From: Ereboglobus sp.
GTDB taxonomy: Bacteria; Verrucomicrobiota; Verrucomicrobiia; Opitutales; Opitutaceae
Reading direction: 5' to 3'
Assembly: GCA_029974595.1 (NCBI GenBank)
Contig: JARKRC010000056.1
Span: forward strand, 248,001 to 312,000
Length of the DNA stretch: 64,000 nucleotides
In this document: positions 46,699 to 56,242 of the stretch, piece by piece
Numbering within the stretch: position 1 is the first letter of the stretch
How the letters are laid out: each line of letters begins with the position of its first letter
Program-made: the position numbers and the translations under genes
Notes under the pieces: generated by a model
The model's database searches: none
Seen by the model: only the letters and a program-made list of their open reading frames with translations
What the model was told of the DNA's origin: nothing

Positions 46699-48561
46699 TC
46701 ACTCCACGGTGACGGATTTCGCGAGGTTGCGGGGTTTGTCCACGTCGCAGCCGCGTTCGAGGGCGATGTGGTAGCTGAGGAGCTGCACGGGGATGGTCGC
46801 AATGATCGGGAGAATGGCTTCGTGGCAGTCGGGAAGATAGATGATGTCGTCGGCGACGCCGGGCGGGAACTCGCAGCCTTCGGTCGTGATGACGATGGTT
46901 TTCCCTTTGCGCGCCTTGATTTCCTGGATCGAGGAGACGAGCTTGTTGAAGATTTCCCCCTTGGGTGCGAAAAAGACGGCGGGGCATTTTTCACTCACGA
47001 GCGCGATGGGGCCGTGCTTCATCTCGGCGGCGGGATAACCCTCGGCGTGGATGTAGGAGATTTCCTTGAGCTTGAGCGCGCCTTCGAGCGCGATGGGGAA
47101 GAGCGAGAGGCGCCCCAGGAAGAGCATGTCCTGATGGTGCGCGTAACGTCTGGCGATGTCGCGGATGTGCGCGGCTTGTGTGTCGAGGACGCGGCGGACG
47201 AGCGCGGGGGCGGACTTGATCGCCTGCACGTAGGCCAGGCCGTCGTTGTAGCTCATGTCGCGCATTCGCGCGATGTAGAGCGCGAGCATGGCGCAGATGA
47301 GGACTTGCGAGGTGAAGGCTTTTGTGGAGGCGACGCCGATTTCGGGACCGACGTGCTGGTAGATGCCGCCGTCGGATTCGCGGGCGATGCTTGAGCCGAC
47401 GGCATTGTTGATCGCGAGAACCTTGTATCCCTTGCGCCTGGCCTCGCGGAGCGCACCGAGCGTGTCGATGGTTTCGCCGGACTGGCTGAGCACGAAGAAG
47501 AGCGTGTCGGGATCGAGCGGGGTGTTGCGGTAGCGGAACTCGGATGCGTATTCGACCTCGACCGGGACGCGCGCAAAGCGTTCGATGAGCTGCTCGGCGA
47601 CGAGACAGGCGTGCCACGCGCTGCCGCAGCCGAGGAAGACGATGCGGTCAACCTGCCGCAACTCGGCGGCGGTGAGATTGAGTCCGCCGAAGTTGGCGGT
47701 GGAGCCGTCCTCGGAAAAGCGTCCGCGCATGGAGTTTTCGAGCGCCGCGGGTTGCTCGAAAATTTCCTTTTCCATGTAGTGTTTGCAATCGCCGAGCGAG
47801 GCGGCCTCGACGTTCCAGCTCACGGTGTCGACAACGGGGTCAACGTCCTCCTCGTTTTGCGTGATGATGGAGAATCCGGAGGGCGTGACATGGAGGAGCT
47901 CGCCGTCCTTCAGGTAAACGACCTTTTGCGTGCGGCTGACGATTGCGGAGACATCGCTGGCGAGGAGGTATTCGTGGTCGCCCACGCCGACGACGAGCGG
48001 GGAGGCCTTGCGTGCGGCGACGATCTCGTCCGGGCAATCGGCGCAGAGCACGGCGATGCCGTAGGTGCCTTCGACGTGCATGAGGGCGCGGCGCACGCTT
48101 TCGAGGAAGCGGCTTTTGCCAGAGTCGGGCACGGGTTCGGGCTCCTTGGCGTGGTGATAGGCGATGAGATTGCAGAGCGCCTCGGTGTCGGTTTCGGAGG
48201 AAAACTGGTAGCCTTTCCCGATGAGAAATTGTCTCATTCCGGCGTAGTTTTCGATGACGCCGTTGTGTATCAGGGCGAACCTGCCATCGGAGCTCAGATG
48301 CGGGTGGGCGTTGGCATCGGTAACGCCGCCGTGCGTGGCCCAGCGGGTGTGGCCGATGCCGGTGGACCCGGTGAAGCGGTGGCGTGCAGCCTCCTTGACG
48401 AGGTTCTCAACCCGCCCGGTTTTTTTGGCGACATCGATGCGCCCGCCCTGGAGCACGGCGATGCCAGCCGAATCGTAGCCGCGATATTCGAGGCGCTTGA
48501 GCCCCTCGATGAGAATCGCCGCCGCTTTTTGCCTGCCCACGTAGCCGACTATGCCGCACAT
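46699..48561 (-). CDS. glmS: Glutamine--fructose-6-phosphate aminotransferase
   Basis: 'MCGIVGYVGRQKAAAILIEGLKRLEYRGYDSAGIAV', SIS domains, C-terminal 'DVDKPRNLAKSVTVE'. Confidence 0.97.
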   Translation of the reverse strand: MCGIVGYVGRQKAAAILIEGLKRLEYRGYDSAGIAVLQGGRIDVAKKTGRVENLVKEAARHRFTGSTGIGHTRWATHGGVTDANAHPHLSSDGRFALIHNGVIENYAGMRQFLIGKGYQFSSETDTEALCNLIAYHHAKEPEPVPDSGKSRFLESVRRALMHVEGTYGIAVLCADCPDEIVAARKASPLVVGVGDHEYLLASDVSAIVSRTQKVVYLKDGELLHVTPSGFSIITQNEEDVDPVVDTVSWNVEAASLGDCKHYMEKEIFEQPAALENSMRGRFSEDGSTANFGGLNLTAAELRQVDRIVFLGCGSAWHACLVAEQLIERFARVPVEVEYASEFRYRNTPLDPDTLFFVLSQSGETIDTLGALREARRKGYKVLAINNAVGSSIARESDGGIYQHVGPEIGVASTKAFTSQVLICAMLALYIARMRDMSYNDGLAYVQAIKSAPALVRRVLDTQAAHIRDIARRYAHHQDMLFLGRLSLFPIALEGALKLKEISYIHAEGYPAAEMKHGPIALVSEKCPAVFFAPKGEIFNKLVSSIQEIKARKGKTIVITTEGCEFPPGVADDIIYLPDCHEAILPIIATIPVQLLSYHIALERGCDVDKPRNLAKSVTVE

Positions 48562-48688
48562 ATTCTATTGGAAAACAAATTTGATGATTTTTATGCTCTT
48601 TTGTCTCGCGAAATTAACGGTGGGTGCAAACAATCTTCAACGTTTTTGACCCCTCGTGTTGAAAATATATCTTACAAACCCACAAATC

Positions 48689-49975
48689 ATGGCGACACAA
48701 AATGTTATATCGGTAATCATGGGTGGCGGACGCGGAACACGCCTTTATCCCCTGACAATGGAGCGTTGCAAACCGGCCGTTCCTCTTGCCGGCAAATATC
48801 GGCTGGTCGATATTCCCATAAGCAACTGCCTCAACTCCGGCCTGAACCGAATATTCCTGCTCACGCAATTTCATACGGCCTCGCTCCACAGGCACATCCA
48901 GACGACTTATCGCTTCGATCCGTTTGGCGGCGGCTTTGTTGACCTCCTTTCCGCCGAGCAGACCGAAAAGAGCGCCGACTGGTATCAAGGCACGGCGGAC
49001 GCCGTTCGCCGCAATCTCCAGCACTTCCGCAAATTCCAGCACGAACTGGTGCTCATCCTTTCGGGTGACCAGCTCTACCGGATGGATTTCAACAAGATCA
49101 TCAAGCAGCATCTTGCGACCAAGGCCGATGTGACGATCGCTGCGATTCCTGTTCCCCTTTCGAAAGTCGAGGGGCTCGGTCTGATGCGAGTGGATGACGA
49201 TCTGGCTATCAGCGAGTTTGCCGAAAAGCCGAAGGACCCCGCGATCATCAACAATCTGGCCATCAGCGATGCGCTCCAATCGAGGCTCGAACAAACGAGC
49301 AAGGGCGAAAAGCACTGCCTGGCGTCGATGGGCATCTACGTGTTCAACCGCTCCGTGCTCGCCGAGGCGCTCAACAACACGATGACTGACTTCGGCAAGG
49401 AAGTGATCCCAAGCCTGCTCGGACGCCGCCGCCTGTTCTCGCACATTTTCGAGGGCTACTGGGAGGACATCGGAACGGTGAAGGCGTTTTTCGACGCAAA
49501 CCTCGCGCTCGCCCAGCCGCTTCCGCCGTTCAACTTCTTCGATGAACAATCGCCCATTTACACGCAGGAAAATTACCTGCCCGCGTCGAAGATCAACAAA
49601 TGCGACATCGATTACATCGTCATCGGCGACGGATCGATCGTCGAGGATTCCTACGTGAAGCACAGCGTGCTCGGCATACGCTCGTTTGTGCGCAAGGGCT
49701 GCCGGCTGCAGGACGTCGTGATGATGGGCGCGGATTATTATGAAACACCCGATCAATCGGCGATGAATTCGCGTCAGGGCATCCCGCTGCTCGGCCTCGG
49801 ACATGGCTGCAACATCCAAGGCTCGATCATCGACAAAAACGCCCGCATCGGCGACAACGTGAAACTCTCCCCCGCAGGCAAACCGGACGGCACCTACGCG
49901 CATGGCGTGATGATTCGCGACGGCGTGCTGCTCGTGCCGAAAGGCTGCGTGGTGCCCAGCAACACCGTGCTCTGA
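48689..49975 (+). CDS. glgC: Glucose-1-phosphate adenylyltransferase
   Basis: 'VISVIMGGGRGTRLYPLTMERCKPAVPLAGKYRLVDIPISNCLNSGLNRIFLLTQF', 'HIFEGYWEDIGTVKAFFDANL'. Confidence 0.95.
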   Translation: MATQNVISVIMGGGRGTRLYPLTMERCKPAVPLAGKYRLVDIPISNCLNSGLNRIFLLTQFHTASLHRHIQTTYRFDPFGGGFVDLLSAEQTEKSADWYQGTADAVRRNLQHFRKFQHELVLILSGDQLYRMDFNKIIKQHLATKADVTIAAIPVPLSKVEGLGLMRVDDDLAISEFAEKPKDPAIINNLAISDALQSRLEQTSKGEKHCLASMGIYVFNRSVLAEALNNTMTDFGKEVIPSLLGRRRLFSHIFEGYWEDIGTVKAFFDANLALAQPLPPFNFFDEQSPIYTQENYLPASKINKCDIDYIVIGDGSIVEDSYVKHSVLGIRSFVRKGCRLQDVVMMGADYYETPDQSAMNSRQGIPLLGLGHGCNIQGSIIDKNARIGDNVKLSPAGKPDGTYAHGVMIRDGVLLVPKGCVVPSNTVL

Positions 49976-50000
49976 CCCGGGAACAAAGCGTTATTTTGCG

Positions 50001-50030
50001 AGCGGCGATGAAATCCATTGCCGCTTTTTT
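50001..50030 (+). terminator. Rho-independent terminator after glgC
   Basis: AGCGGCGATG-AAATC-CATTGCCGCT followed by T-run. Confidence 0.8.
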
Positions 50031-50057
50031 ATTCCCGCGGCCGGCGATTGGCGCCGA

Positions 50058-51098
50058 TCATGCCGCCGCCAGCCAGCGCCGCGCGCGCCCGGCGAGAAAA
50101 TCGATATACACCTGCTGGTCGTTCAGGCACGGGATTTGTTGAAAAAACTCACCGCCCGCGTCGAGAAACGTTTTCCTGCCCGCGACCGAAAGCTCTTCGA
50201 GCGTTTCCAGGCAATCCGTCACGAACGCCGGTGAAAGCACGAGCAACCGCTTCACCCCGCGCCCGGGCAGCTGCGCCAGCGTTTCATCCGTGTAAGGCGA
50301 AAGCCACGGCTCGCCGACAAGGCGCGATTGAAACGTCACGGAATAGGCGTCCGCCGCGATCCCCGCGCGCGCCGCAAACTCGCGCGCCGTTTTGAGAACC
50401 TGCGCCCGATAGCACATCGCATGGACGGGCGACTCGGTTTCGCAGCAGTTGCCGACACACAGGCAATGCGCATGGGAGCTGTCCGCCTCGCGCAAATGCC
50501 GCTCCGGAATCCCGTGAAAACTGATCAGCACATGATCGTGCGGTTGCGCGAGGTAGGGCCGCGCCGACTCAACAAGCGCCGACAAATAATCGTCGTCCTT
50601 GTAAAACGGCTGCACGCACTCCACGCGCATTTTTGGCGCGAGTTTCGCCGCCTGCTCGTAAACCTCCACAACCACCGTCTCCCATGACGACATCGCGTAA
50701 TGCGGATACTGCGGAAACAGCAAGACCCGCTCCACGCCATCCGCCGCCATTTGCGCGATCACAGATGCGATGGAAGGCTTGCGGTAGCGCATCGCAAGAT
50801 ACACGCCCGCATCGGAACGGCCGCCAAGGGTCGCCGCCAATTTCTCCCGCACCGACTCCGACGTCACGATCAACGGCGAGCCTTGCTCCGTCCAGATCGA
50901 CGCATACGCGTGCGCCGAGTTTTCAACCCGCTTCCGGATGATCACATGATTGACCAGCAGCGACCTCAGCCACGCCGCCCGCGGGAGGTCGATGACCCGC
51001 GGGTCTCCCAGAAACTCCGACAAATACTGCCGGACATCCGGCACACTTGCCGAATCAGGGGAGCCGAGGTTTACCAGGAGAACTGCGCGCTTGGACAT
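50058..51098 (-). CDS. hemH: Ferrochelatase
   Basis: 'RAVLLVNLGSPDSASVPDVRQYLSEFLGDPRVIDLP', 'VLISFHGIPERHLREADS', 'LLVLSPAFVTDCLETLEELSVAGRKTFLDAGG'. Confidence 0.95.
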   Translation of the reverse strand: MSKRAVLLVNLGSPDSASVPDVRQYLSEFLGDPRVIDLPRAAWLRSLLVNHVIIRKRVENSAHAYASIWTEQGSPLIVTSESVREKLAATLGGRSDAGVYLAMRYRKPSIASVIAQMAADGVERVLLFPQYPHYAMSSWETVVVEVYEQAAKLAPKMRVECVQPFYKDDDYLSALVESARPYLAQPHDHVLISFHGIPERHLREADSSHAHCLCVGNCCETESPVHAMCYRAQVLKTAREFAARAGIAADAYSVTFQSRLVGEPWLSPYTDETLAQLPGRGVKRLLVLSPAFVTDCLETLEELSVAGRKTFLDAGGEFFQQIPCLNDQQVYIDFLAGRARRWLAAA

Positions 51099-51225
51099 GA
51101 TGGTTTGATGGACAGGATTGGCCGCTGAATTACAAAAATTGTCAATGGAAGGGGACGAAAAGAATCGGAATTTTGCCTTTTGTTACAGCCAAAGCATTGT
51201 CTTACTGCTCGTTTCTTAATTTTTT

Positions 51226-52836
51226 ATGAGTAAAACACAGAAGCCCGTTGTTCTCATCATCCGCGACGGCTGGGGCAAAAACCCCCGCGCCGAGCAGCAC
51301 GCCTATAACGCCGTCGAGCTCGGCAACTGCCCGACCGACGCCATGCTCCACGCAAAGTATCCGTTCACGCTCGTCAAGGCCAGCGGCCTCGACGTCGGCC
51401 TCCCCGACGGCGTGATGGGCAACAGTGAAGTCGGCCACGAAAACATCGGCGCCGGTCGCATCGTCGATCAGGAACTCGTCCGCATCAACAAGCTCTTCTC
51501 GGAAAAACGCCTCGCGGACAACGCCGTCTGGAAGGAAGCCGTCGCCTGCGTCAAAACCAAGGGCTCCAAGCTCCACTTCATGGGCATCGTTTCGGACGCC
51601 GGCGTGCACGGCATGCTCGAACACCTCTACGGCCTGATCGCCCAAGCCAAGGCCGACGGCGTTGCGCCCGATCGAATCTTCATTCACGCGTTCACCGACG
51701 GACGCGACACGCCGCCCAACAGCGGCATCGGCTTCGTGCAACAGGTCGAGGACAAATGCCGCGAAATCGGCGCAGGTCGCATCGCCAGCGTTTGCGGACG
51801 CTTCTGGGCCATGGATCGCGACAACCGCTGGGAGCGCGTCAGCAAAGCCTACGACCTCCTTACCGGACGCGCCGCCGTCTCCACCGCGCCCAACGCCGTC
51901 GCCGCCGTCCAGCAATATTACGACAAGCCCCTCAGCGACACGCAAAAGGGCGACGAGTTTGTCTCGCCCACCGCCATTGTCGGTGCCGACGGCAAGCCGG
52001 TCGCCACGATTGCCGATGGAGACGCCGTCGTTTTCTACAACTACCGCGGCGACCGCCCCCGCGAAATCACCAAGGCCTTCGTCATCGACGGCTTCAAGGA
52101 CTTCGATCGCGGCCCGAAACTCGACCTCTATTTCGCGACGATGGCAGAATACGAAACCGGCCTCCCCGTGCACGTCATTCTCCCGAAGCCGCCCAAGTTG
52201 AAAAACATCCTCGGCGAAGTCGTCAGCAACGCGAACCTCGCGCAATTCCGCTGCGCCGAGACGGAGAAAAATCCGCACGTCACCTTTTTCTTCAACAACT
52301 ATCGCAAGGACCCGTTCCCCGGCGAAGAGCGCGCATGTCCCGCCAGCCCGAAGGTGCCCACCTACGACATGCAGCCCGAAATGTCCGCCGCCGAGGTCAC
52401 GCGCCTTTCCAAGGAGGCGATTCTCTCCGGCAAGTTTTCGCTCGTTGTCGTGAACTACGCCAACCCCGACATGGTCGGCCACACCGGCTCGCTCCCCGCT
52501 GCGATCAAGGCCGTTGAGGCGACCGACAAGGGCGTCGGCGAGCTTCTCGAAGCCGTCCGCCAGATGCACGGCAGCGCCGTCGTCTGCGCTGATCACGGCA
52601 ACTGCGAGCAAATGTATGACCCCGAGGTCAAGGGCCCGCACACCGCGCACACGCTCAACCTCGTCGAGGTCTTTGTCGTCGGCGAAAAATACGCCGCGGG
52701 CAAAACCAAGATGCGCACCGGCGGACGTCTTGGCGACATCGCCCCGACGCTCCTCGCGCTGATGGGACTTCCCAAGCCCGACGAAATGTCCGGCGTGAGC
52801 CTGCTCGTGGACGAATCCACGCGCCCGCCGTATTGA
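51226..52836 (+). CDS. gpmI: 2,3-bisphosphoglycerate-independent phosphoglycerate mutase
   Basis: 'VVLIIRDGWGKNP', 'GLPDGVMGNSEVGHENIGAGRIVDQELVRI', 'NYANPDMVGHTGSL', 'ADHGNCEQMYD'. Confidence 0.95.
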   Translation: MSKTQKPVVLIIRDGWGKNPRAEQHAYNAVELGNCPTDAMLHAKYPFTLVKASGLDVGLPDGVMGNSEVGHENIGAGRIVDQELVRINKLFSEKRLADNAVWKEAVACVKTKGSKLHFMGIVSDAGVHGMLEHLYGLIAQAKADGVAPDRIFIHAFTDGRDTPPNSGIGFVQQVEDKCREIGAGRIASVCGRFWAMDRDNRWERVSKAYDLLTGRAAVSTAPNAVAAVQQYYDKPLSDTQKGDEFVSPTAIVGADGKPVATIADGDAVVFYNYRGDRPREITKAFVIDGFKDFDRGPKLDLYFATMAEYETGLPVHVILPKPPKLKNILGEVVSNANLAQFRCAETEKNPHVTFFFNNYRKDPFPGEERACPASPKVPTYDMQPEMSAAEVTRLSKEAILSGKFSLVVVNYANPDMVGHTGSLPAAIKAVEATDKGVGELLEAVRQMHGSAVVCADHGNCEQMYDPEVKGPHTAHTLNLVEVFVVGEKYAAGKTKMRTGGRLGDIAPTLLALMGLPKPDEMSGVSLLVDESTRPPY

Positions 52837-52893
52837 GTCACGCGGCGGCGCCCGGCTGTCCGCCCGCGTCGCCATGCCTCCGGCACAAACGAC

Positions 52894-53919
52894 ATGGCCA
52901 GATCGAAAACCCGTCCTTCCGCCGCGGGCCGCCGTTCGCGCATGGCGCCGCGCCGCCTGCTGCTCTGCGGCGTGTTTGTCATCGCCTTGCTGGGCGGTGT
53001 CTCGCTCTGGCACCGTTTCGCGCCGCCCGCCACGCAGGAGCGCATCGAAGCCGTCACGCTCGATGTGATCGACCTGCTGCGCGAAAACCGCGCGACACCG
53101 AAGGAGGTTGTTTTCTGGCTCGATTTGCTGTCGGACAAAATCCCCTTGGCCCGCGGAAAAACGATCGCGTCCGGCGTGACGATTGAAAGCAACACGATGG
53201 TTCTGGGCGGCACGCCCGCATCGTCGCAAAACCTGGATTTCCTGAAAAACAAAGGCTACCTCGCCGGCTACGATGAGAACCGCCGCAATCCCGCATGGGT
53301 CGCGTATCGCGTGTTCGAGCCGAAATACCCGGGGGGAAAACGCCCCGAGAAATTCGAACCCGATCCGCGCACGCGCGCCAAGGTGACGTCGTCCGCCTAC
53401 ACCAATTCCGGTTATGATCGCGGCCACATGGCCCCGAATCGGGCGATAGCGGTGTGCTACGGCCCGGAGGCGCAGCTCGAAACCTTTCTCATGTCGAACG
53501 TGGTGCCGCAACGCCACGGCCTGAACGCGGCCTTTTGGGAATCGATGGAAGCCCGCGTGATCGAGCGCCACACACGCCGCTTCGGGCAGGTCTGGATCCT
53601 TTGCGGGCCAGTTTACGATGCGGGAAAAAGCCATGCGAAAATCGGCTCCGGCGTGACGGTGCCGGACGCCTTTTTCCTGATCATCTCGACCTATAAAAAC
53701 ACGTCCTCGGACCCCGCCGCCGGCGCGCCGTCCCAAGGCCTCATGCGCGCGCAAGCGTTCCTCGTGCCGCATCGCGACATTTCCGCAAAGGAAGACCCCT
53801 CGAAATATCTCGTGAGCATCCGCGAAATCGAACGGCGCACGGGTCTCGATTTTTTCCCGCTGCTTTCGAGCCAAGTGCAGGAGGCGCTGGAAGCCCAGCC
53901 CGCGAAACGGGCGTGGTAA
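52894..53919 (+). CDS. DNA/RNA non-specific endonuclease, membrane-anchored or secreted
   Basis: N-terminal TM 'LLLCGVFVIALLGGVSLW'; 'YDRGHMAPNRAIAVCYGPEAQLETFLMSNVVPQRHGLNAAFWE' (DRGH nuclease motif). Confidence 0.88.
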   Translation: MARSKTRPSAAGRRSRMAPRRLLLCGVFVIALLGGVSLWHRFAPPATQERIEAVTLDVIDLLRENRATPKEVVFWLDLLSDKIPLARGKTIASGVTIESNTMVLGGTPASSQNLDFLKNKGYLAGYDENRRNPAWVAYRVFEPKYPGGKRPEKFEPDPRTRAKVTSSAYTNSGYDRGHMAPNRAIAVCYGPEAQLETFLMSNVVPQRHGLNAAFWESMEARVIERHTRRFGQVWILCGPVYDAGKSHAKIGSGVTVPDAFFLIISTYKNTSSDPAAGAPSQGLMRAQAFLVPHRDISAKEDPSKYLVSIREIERRTGLDFFPLLSSQVQEALEAQPAKRAW

Positions 53920-53927
53920 ACAAATAA

Positions 53928-54065
53928 CGCGTGCGACAAGGAGGGGCGGCGTCCCGCCGCCCGACACGACGAAGTCGTGCACGGTTTGGGAAATCTATGA
54001 ATCAATTTTGGGCGAGGCTTGCGCCTCGTCGGGCGGCGAGACGCCGCCCCTCCTTGCCGCACGCG
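53928..54065. repeat. Fold-back repeat element, copy 1
   Basis: Core 53938-54055 with 28-nt inverted arms AAGGAGGGGCGGCGTCCCGCCGCCCGAC / GTCGGGCGGCGAGACGCCGCCCCTCCTT, outer CGCGTGCG/CGCACGCG, two internal hairpins. Confidence 0.85.
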
Positions 54066-54088
54066 GTTTCCCTCCGCCGCTTGTTCTT

Positions 54089-56242
54089 TCATTCCGTTGA
54101 TGGCGCGCGGATGATTTTGGGTTTTTCTATCGAGATGTCCTCCTGCCCGCGAATGAGGGTCATTTTTTCGCCGGTTATCATGACCGGCTCGGCGGGATTG
54201 GAGCGGTTAATGATGAGCGGTTTTCCAGTGAGCGTGATGCGGTCCTCCGGCGGGACGATTTCGGCGCGTTCGCAACTGGCCTCGCGCGCGAGCTGCTTGA
54301 AACGCACAACGCCGGTCGCAACCATCGACAGGATTTTCGATGCGGCGCTTTGCAGCTTGGGATCAAGCGGCAGCGCAGAGGCGGACGTTTCCGACGACTG
54401 CGGCGCGGGAGTGTCCGGTTTGTTTGGATCGGCATCGATGGCGAGGTGATCGCATGTGAGGTCGAGATTCGTGGCGGCGAGGCGCACGTCATGGTCGAGG
54501 ATGGCGTGCGCAATCTCGTCGGGCGTCGTCCACAGGGTGAGCGTTTTGCCGGTGATGACGGTTTTGACATCGGGTGTCGGGGACGCGGGAGCAGATGGCC
54601 GCGCCGCCGTGGCGCTGAGGTCTTTTAACGGCGGGAATGTGAGCGTAACATTGTTCCCGGCGGTCAGCCGGCGCTCCTGCTGATGGAGCGTAAAAATATC
54701 GGCGGTGGCGGTCGAGCCGGTGCCGTGGTCGGTGAGAACGGGATTTTGGGTGAGAATGATCCTGTCCTCGTGCGGGAGAACCTCGGCCTGTCCGCCGCGG
54801 ATTTCGCGTCCGGCCTGCGCCAAGTGGACGTTGCCGGTGGCGAGCAGACGGTGGAGCGGGGCGAGTTTGGGATTGGGAATCGCCGGAGCGGGCGCGGCGG
54901 GTTTTTCAGGCGTGACGGTGAGTTCGAGGTGATCGCTGGTGAGGCGTGTGTCCGTGGCGGTCACGGTCACATTGCCGTCGAGTTTCGCGTGCGTGAGTCC
55001 GTGCGGCGTTTCCCACATCACGTAGTCGGCGGCGGTGATGACGGTGTCCTTGGGTTCGGTTTTTGGCCCGGCTTTTTTGTCCTTCGATTTCGCATCGGCG
55101 GCCTGCCAGGGCGGGAGCGTGAAGCGGCCGTTCCGGCCTTCGACGCGACGGTTTGCACGATACAGCGTTATCGGGTCGCCGGCGGCGGTGATCTTGAGTT
55201 CGGCATCGGTGAGGACGGGGCTTTGCGTGAGTGTCACGCGATCTTCGCGCGGAAACATGTCGGCGCGTCCGCAGACGACGGTGCGCGCGCCTTGCGTAAG
55301 GCGGACATTGCCGGTGGCGACGAGAAGCTGGAAGCGGTCGAGCGTGGTGAGCGCGGGGTCTTTGTCCCGCAAGCGCTCGGCGGTGACGACGAGGCGGTCG
55401 CAGGTCAGGCGAAGGTTGTCGGTTGTGGCGACGCTGACATTGCCGGTGAGCACGGCGATCGTGGTGTTGGCGGCTTCGTTTTGGACGAGTTCGAGCGCGT
55501 CGGCGGTGATGAGGGTTTCGTCGGGGGGCCGGGCTTCGGGCTGTGGCGCGGCGTCGCGCGCCGGGACGGGCGCGGGAGCGTCGGAGCGTCCGAGGATGTT
55601 TTTGAGCGGCGCCTTGTAGATGATGCGGGCGTTTTTGTTGATGTTGAGTTTCTGGCGCGCGTGGTCGTAGCTCCAATCCTCGCCGGTCGCGTCGATTTCG
55701 TTTTCGCGGATAAGGCGGACGCTGTCCCTGCCTGTTATGCGCGGAGATTGCCGGATTTCGTCGAAAAAGACGCTGGCGGAGGGCGCGTCGATGCTGGCTT
55801 GCACGATGGCGGTGCCGTCCCCGGGGTATTGCGTAAAACGCAGGCCGCGGATGTCGGTTTGCAGCGGGCTGAGGCTGACGATTATCGCCTGGTCGCCCGC
55901 GATAAGATAGGTGCGGCGTCCGGCATCATTGAAGCCGGGGTAGCTGGGATTCTTGATCGGGTTGTTCGCCAGAATGTTTTTCCCCGGAGCCGCCGCGAGT
56001 GGAAGCGCGAGCAGGAACAGAAGCGCGAGGAAAACGCGTGCGGCAGGAATAACGCGTGCGACAAGGAGCGGCGGCGTCCCGCCGCCGGACACGACGAAGT
56101 CGTGCACGGTTTGGGAAATGTATGAATCAATTTTGGCGAGGCTTCGCCTCGTCCGGCGGCGGGACGCCGCCGCTCCTTGTTTTGCTCCTTCCCGCACGCG
56201 CGTGTTTTGTGAAAAGCGCTCTTCTGTGCGTTTATTTCGCAT
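54089..56242 (-). CDS. LptC/LptA(OstA)-like LPS transport protein with about three OstA-type segments
   Basis: Repeated 'LLVATGNVRLTQGARTVVCGRADMFPREDRVTLTQSPVL', 'LLATGNVHLAQAGREIRGGQAEVLPHEDRIILTQNPVL', 'MVATGVVRFKQLAREASCERAEIVPPEDRITLTGKPLI'; adjacent to kdsC. Start codon uncertain (ATG 56242 or an internal GTG inside the repeat). Confidence 0.8.
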   Translation of the reverse strand: MRNKRTEERFSQNTRVREGAKQGAAASRRRTRRSLAKIDSYISQTVHDFVVSGGGTPPLLVARVIPAARVFLALLFLLALPLAAAPGKNILANNPIKNPSYPGFNDAGRRTYLIAGDQAIIVSLSPLQTDIRGLRFTQYPGDGTAIVQASIDAPSASVFFDEIRQSPRITGRDSVRLIRENEIDATGEDWSYDHARQKLNINKNARIIYKAPLKNILGRSDAPAPVPARDAAPQPEARPPDETLITADALELVQNEAANTTIAVLTGNVSVATTDNLRLTCDRLVVTAERLRDKDPALTTLDRFQLLVATGNVRLTQGARTVVCGRADMFPREDRVTLTQSPVLTDAELKITAAGDPITLYRANRRVEGRNGRFTLPPWQAADAKSKDKKAGPKTEPKDTVITAADYVMWETPHGLTHAKLDGNVTVTATDTRLTSDHLELTVTPEKPAAPAPAIPNPKLAPLHRLLATGNVHLAQAGREIRGGQAEVLPHEDRIILTQNPVLTDHGTGSTATADIFTLHQQERRLTAGNNVTLTFPPLKDLSATAARPSAPASPTPDVKTVITGKTLTLWTTPDEIAHAILDHDVRLAATNLDLTCDHLAIDADPNKPDTPAPQSSETSASALPLDPKLQSAASKILSMVATGVVRFKQLAREASCERAEIVPPEDRITLTGKPLIINRSNPAEPVMITGEKMTLIRGQEDISIEKPKIIRAPSTE
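56053..56200. repeat. Fold-back repeat element, copy 2
   Basis: Core 56063-56178 with perfect 28-nt inverted arms AAGGAGCGGCGGCGTCCCGCCGCCGGAC; same orientation as copy 1. Confidence 0.85.

Noticed and set aside
48562-48688. Possible glmS ribozyme or riboswitch upstream of glmS
   Set aside because: Gap is short and shared with the divergent glgC promoter; no glmS ribozyme-like core recognised.
51202-53982. 926-aa minus-strand ORF
   Set aside because: Antisense to gpmI and the endonuclease, both with clear conserved motifs; a shadow ORF caused by high GC codon bias.
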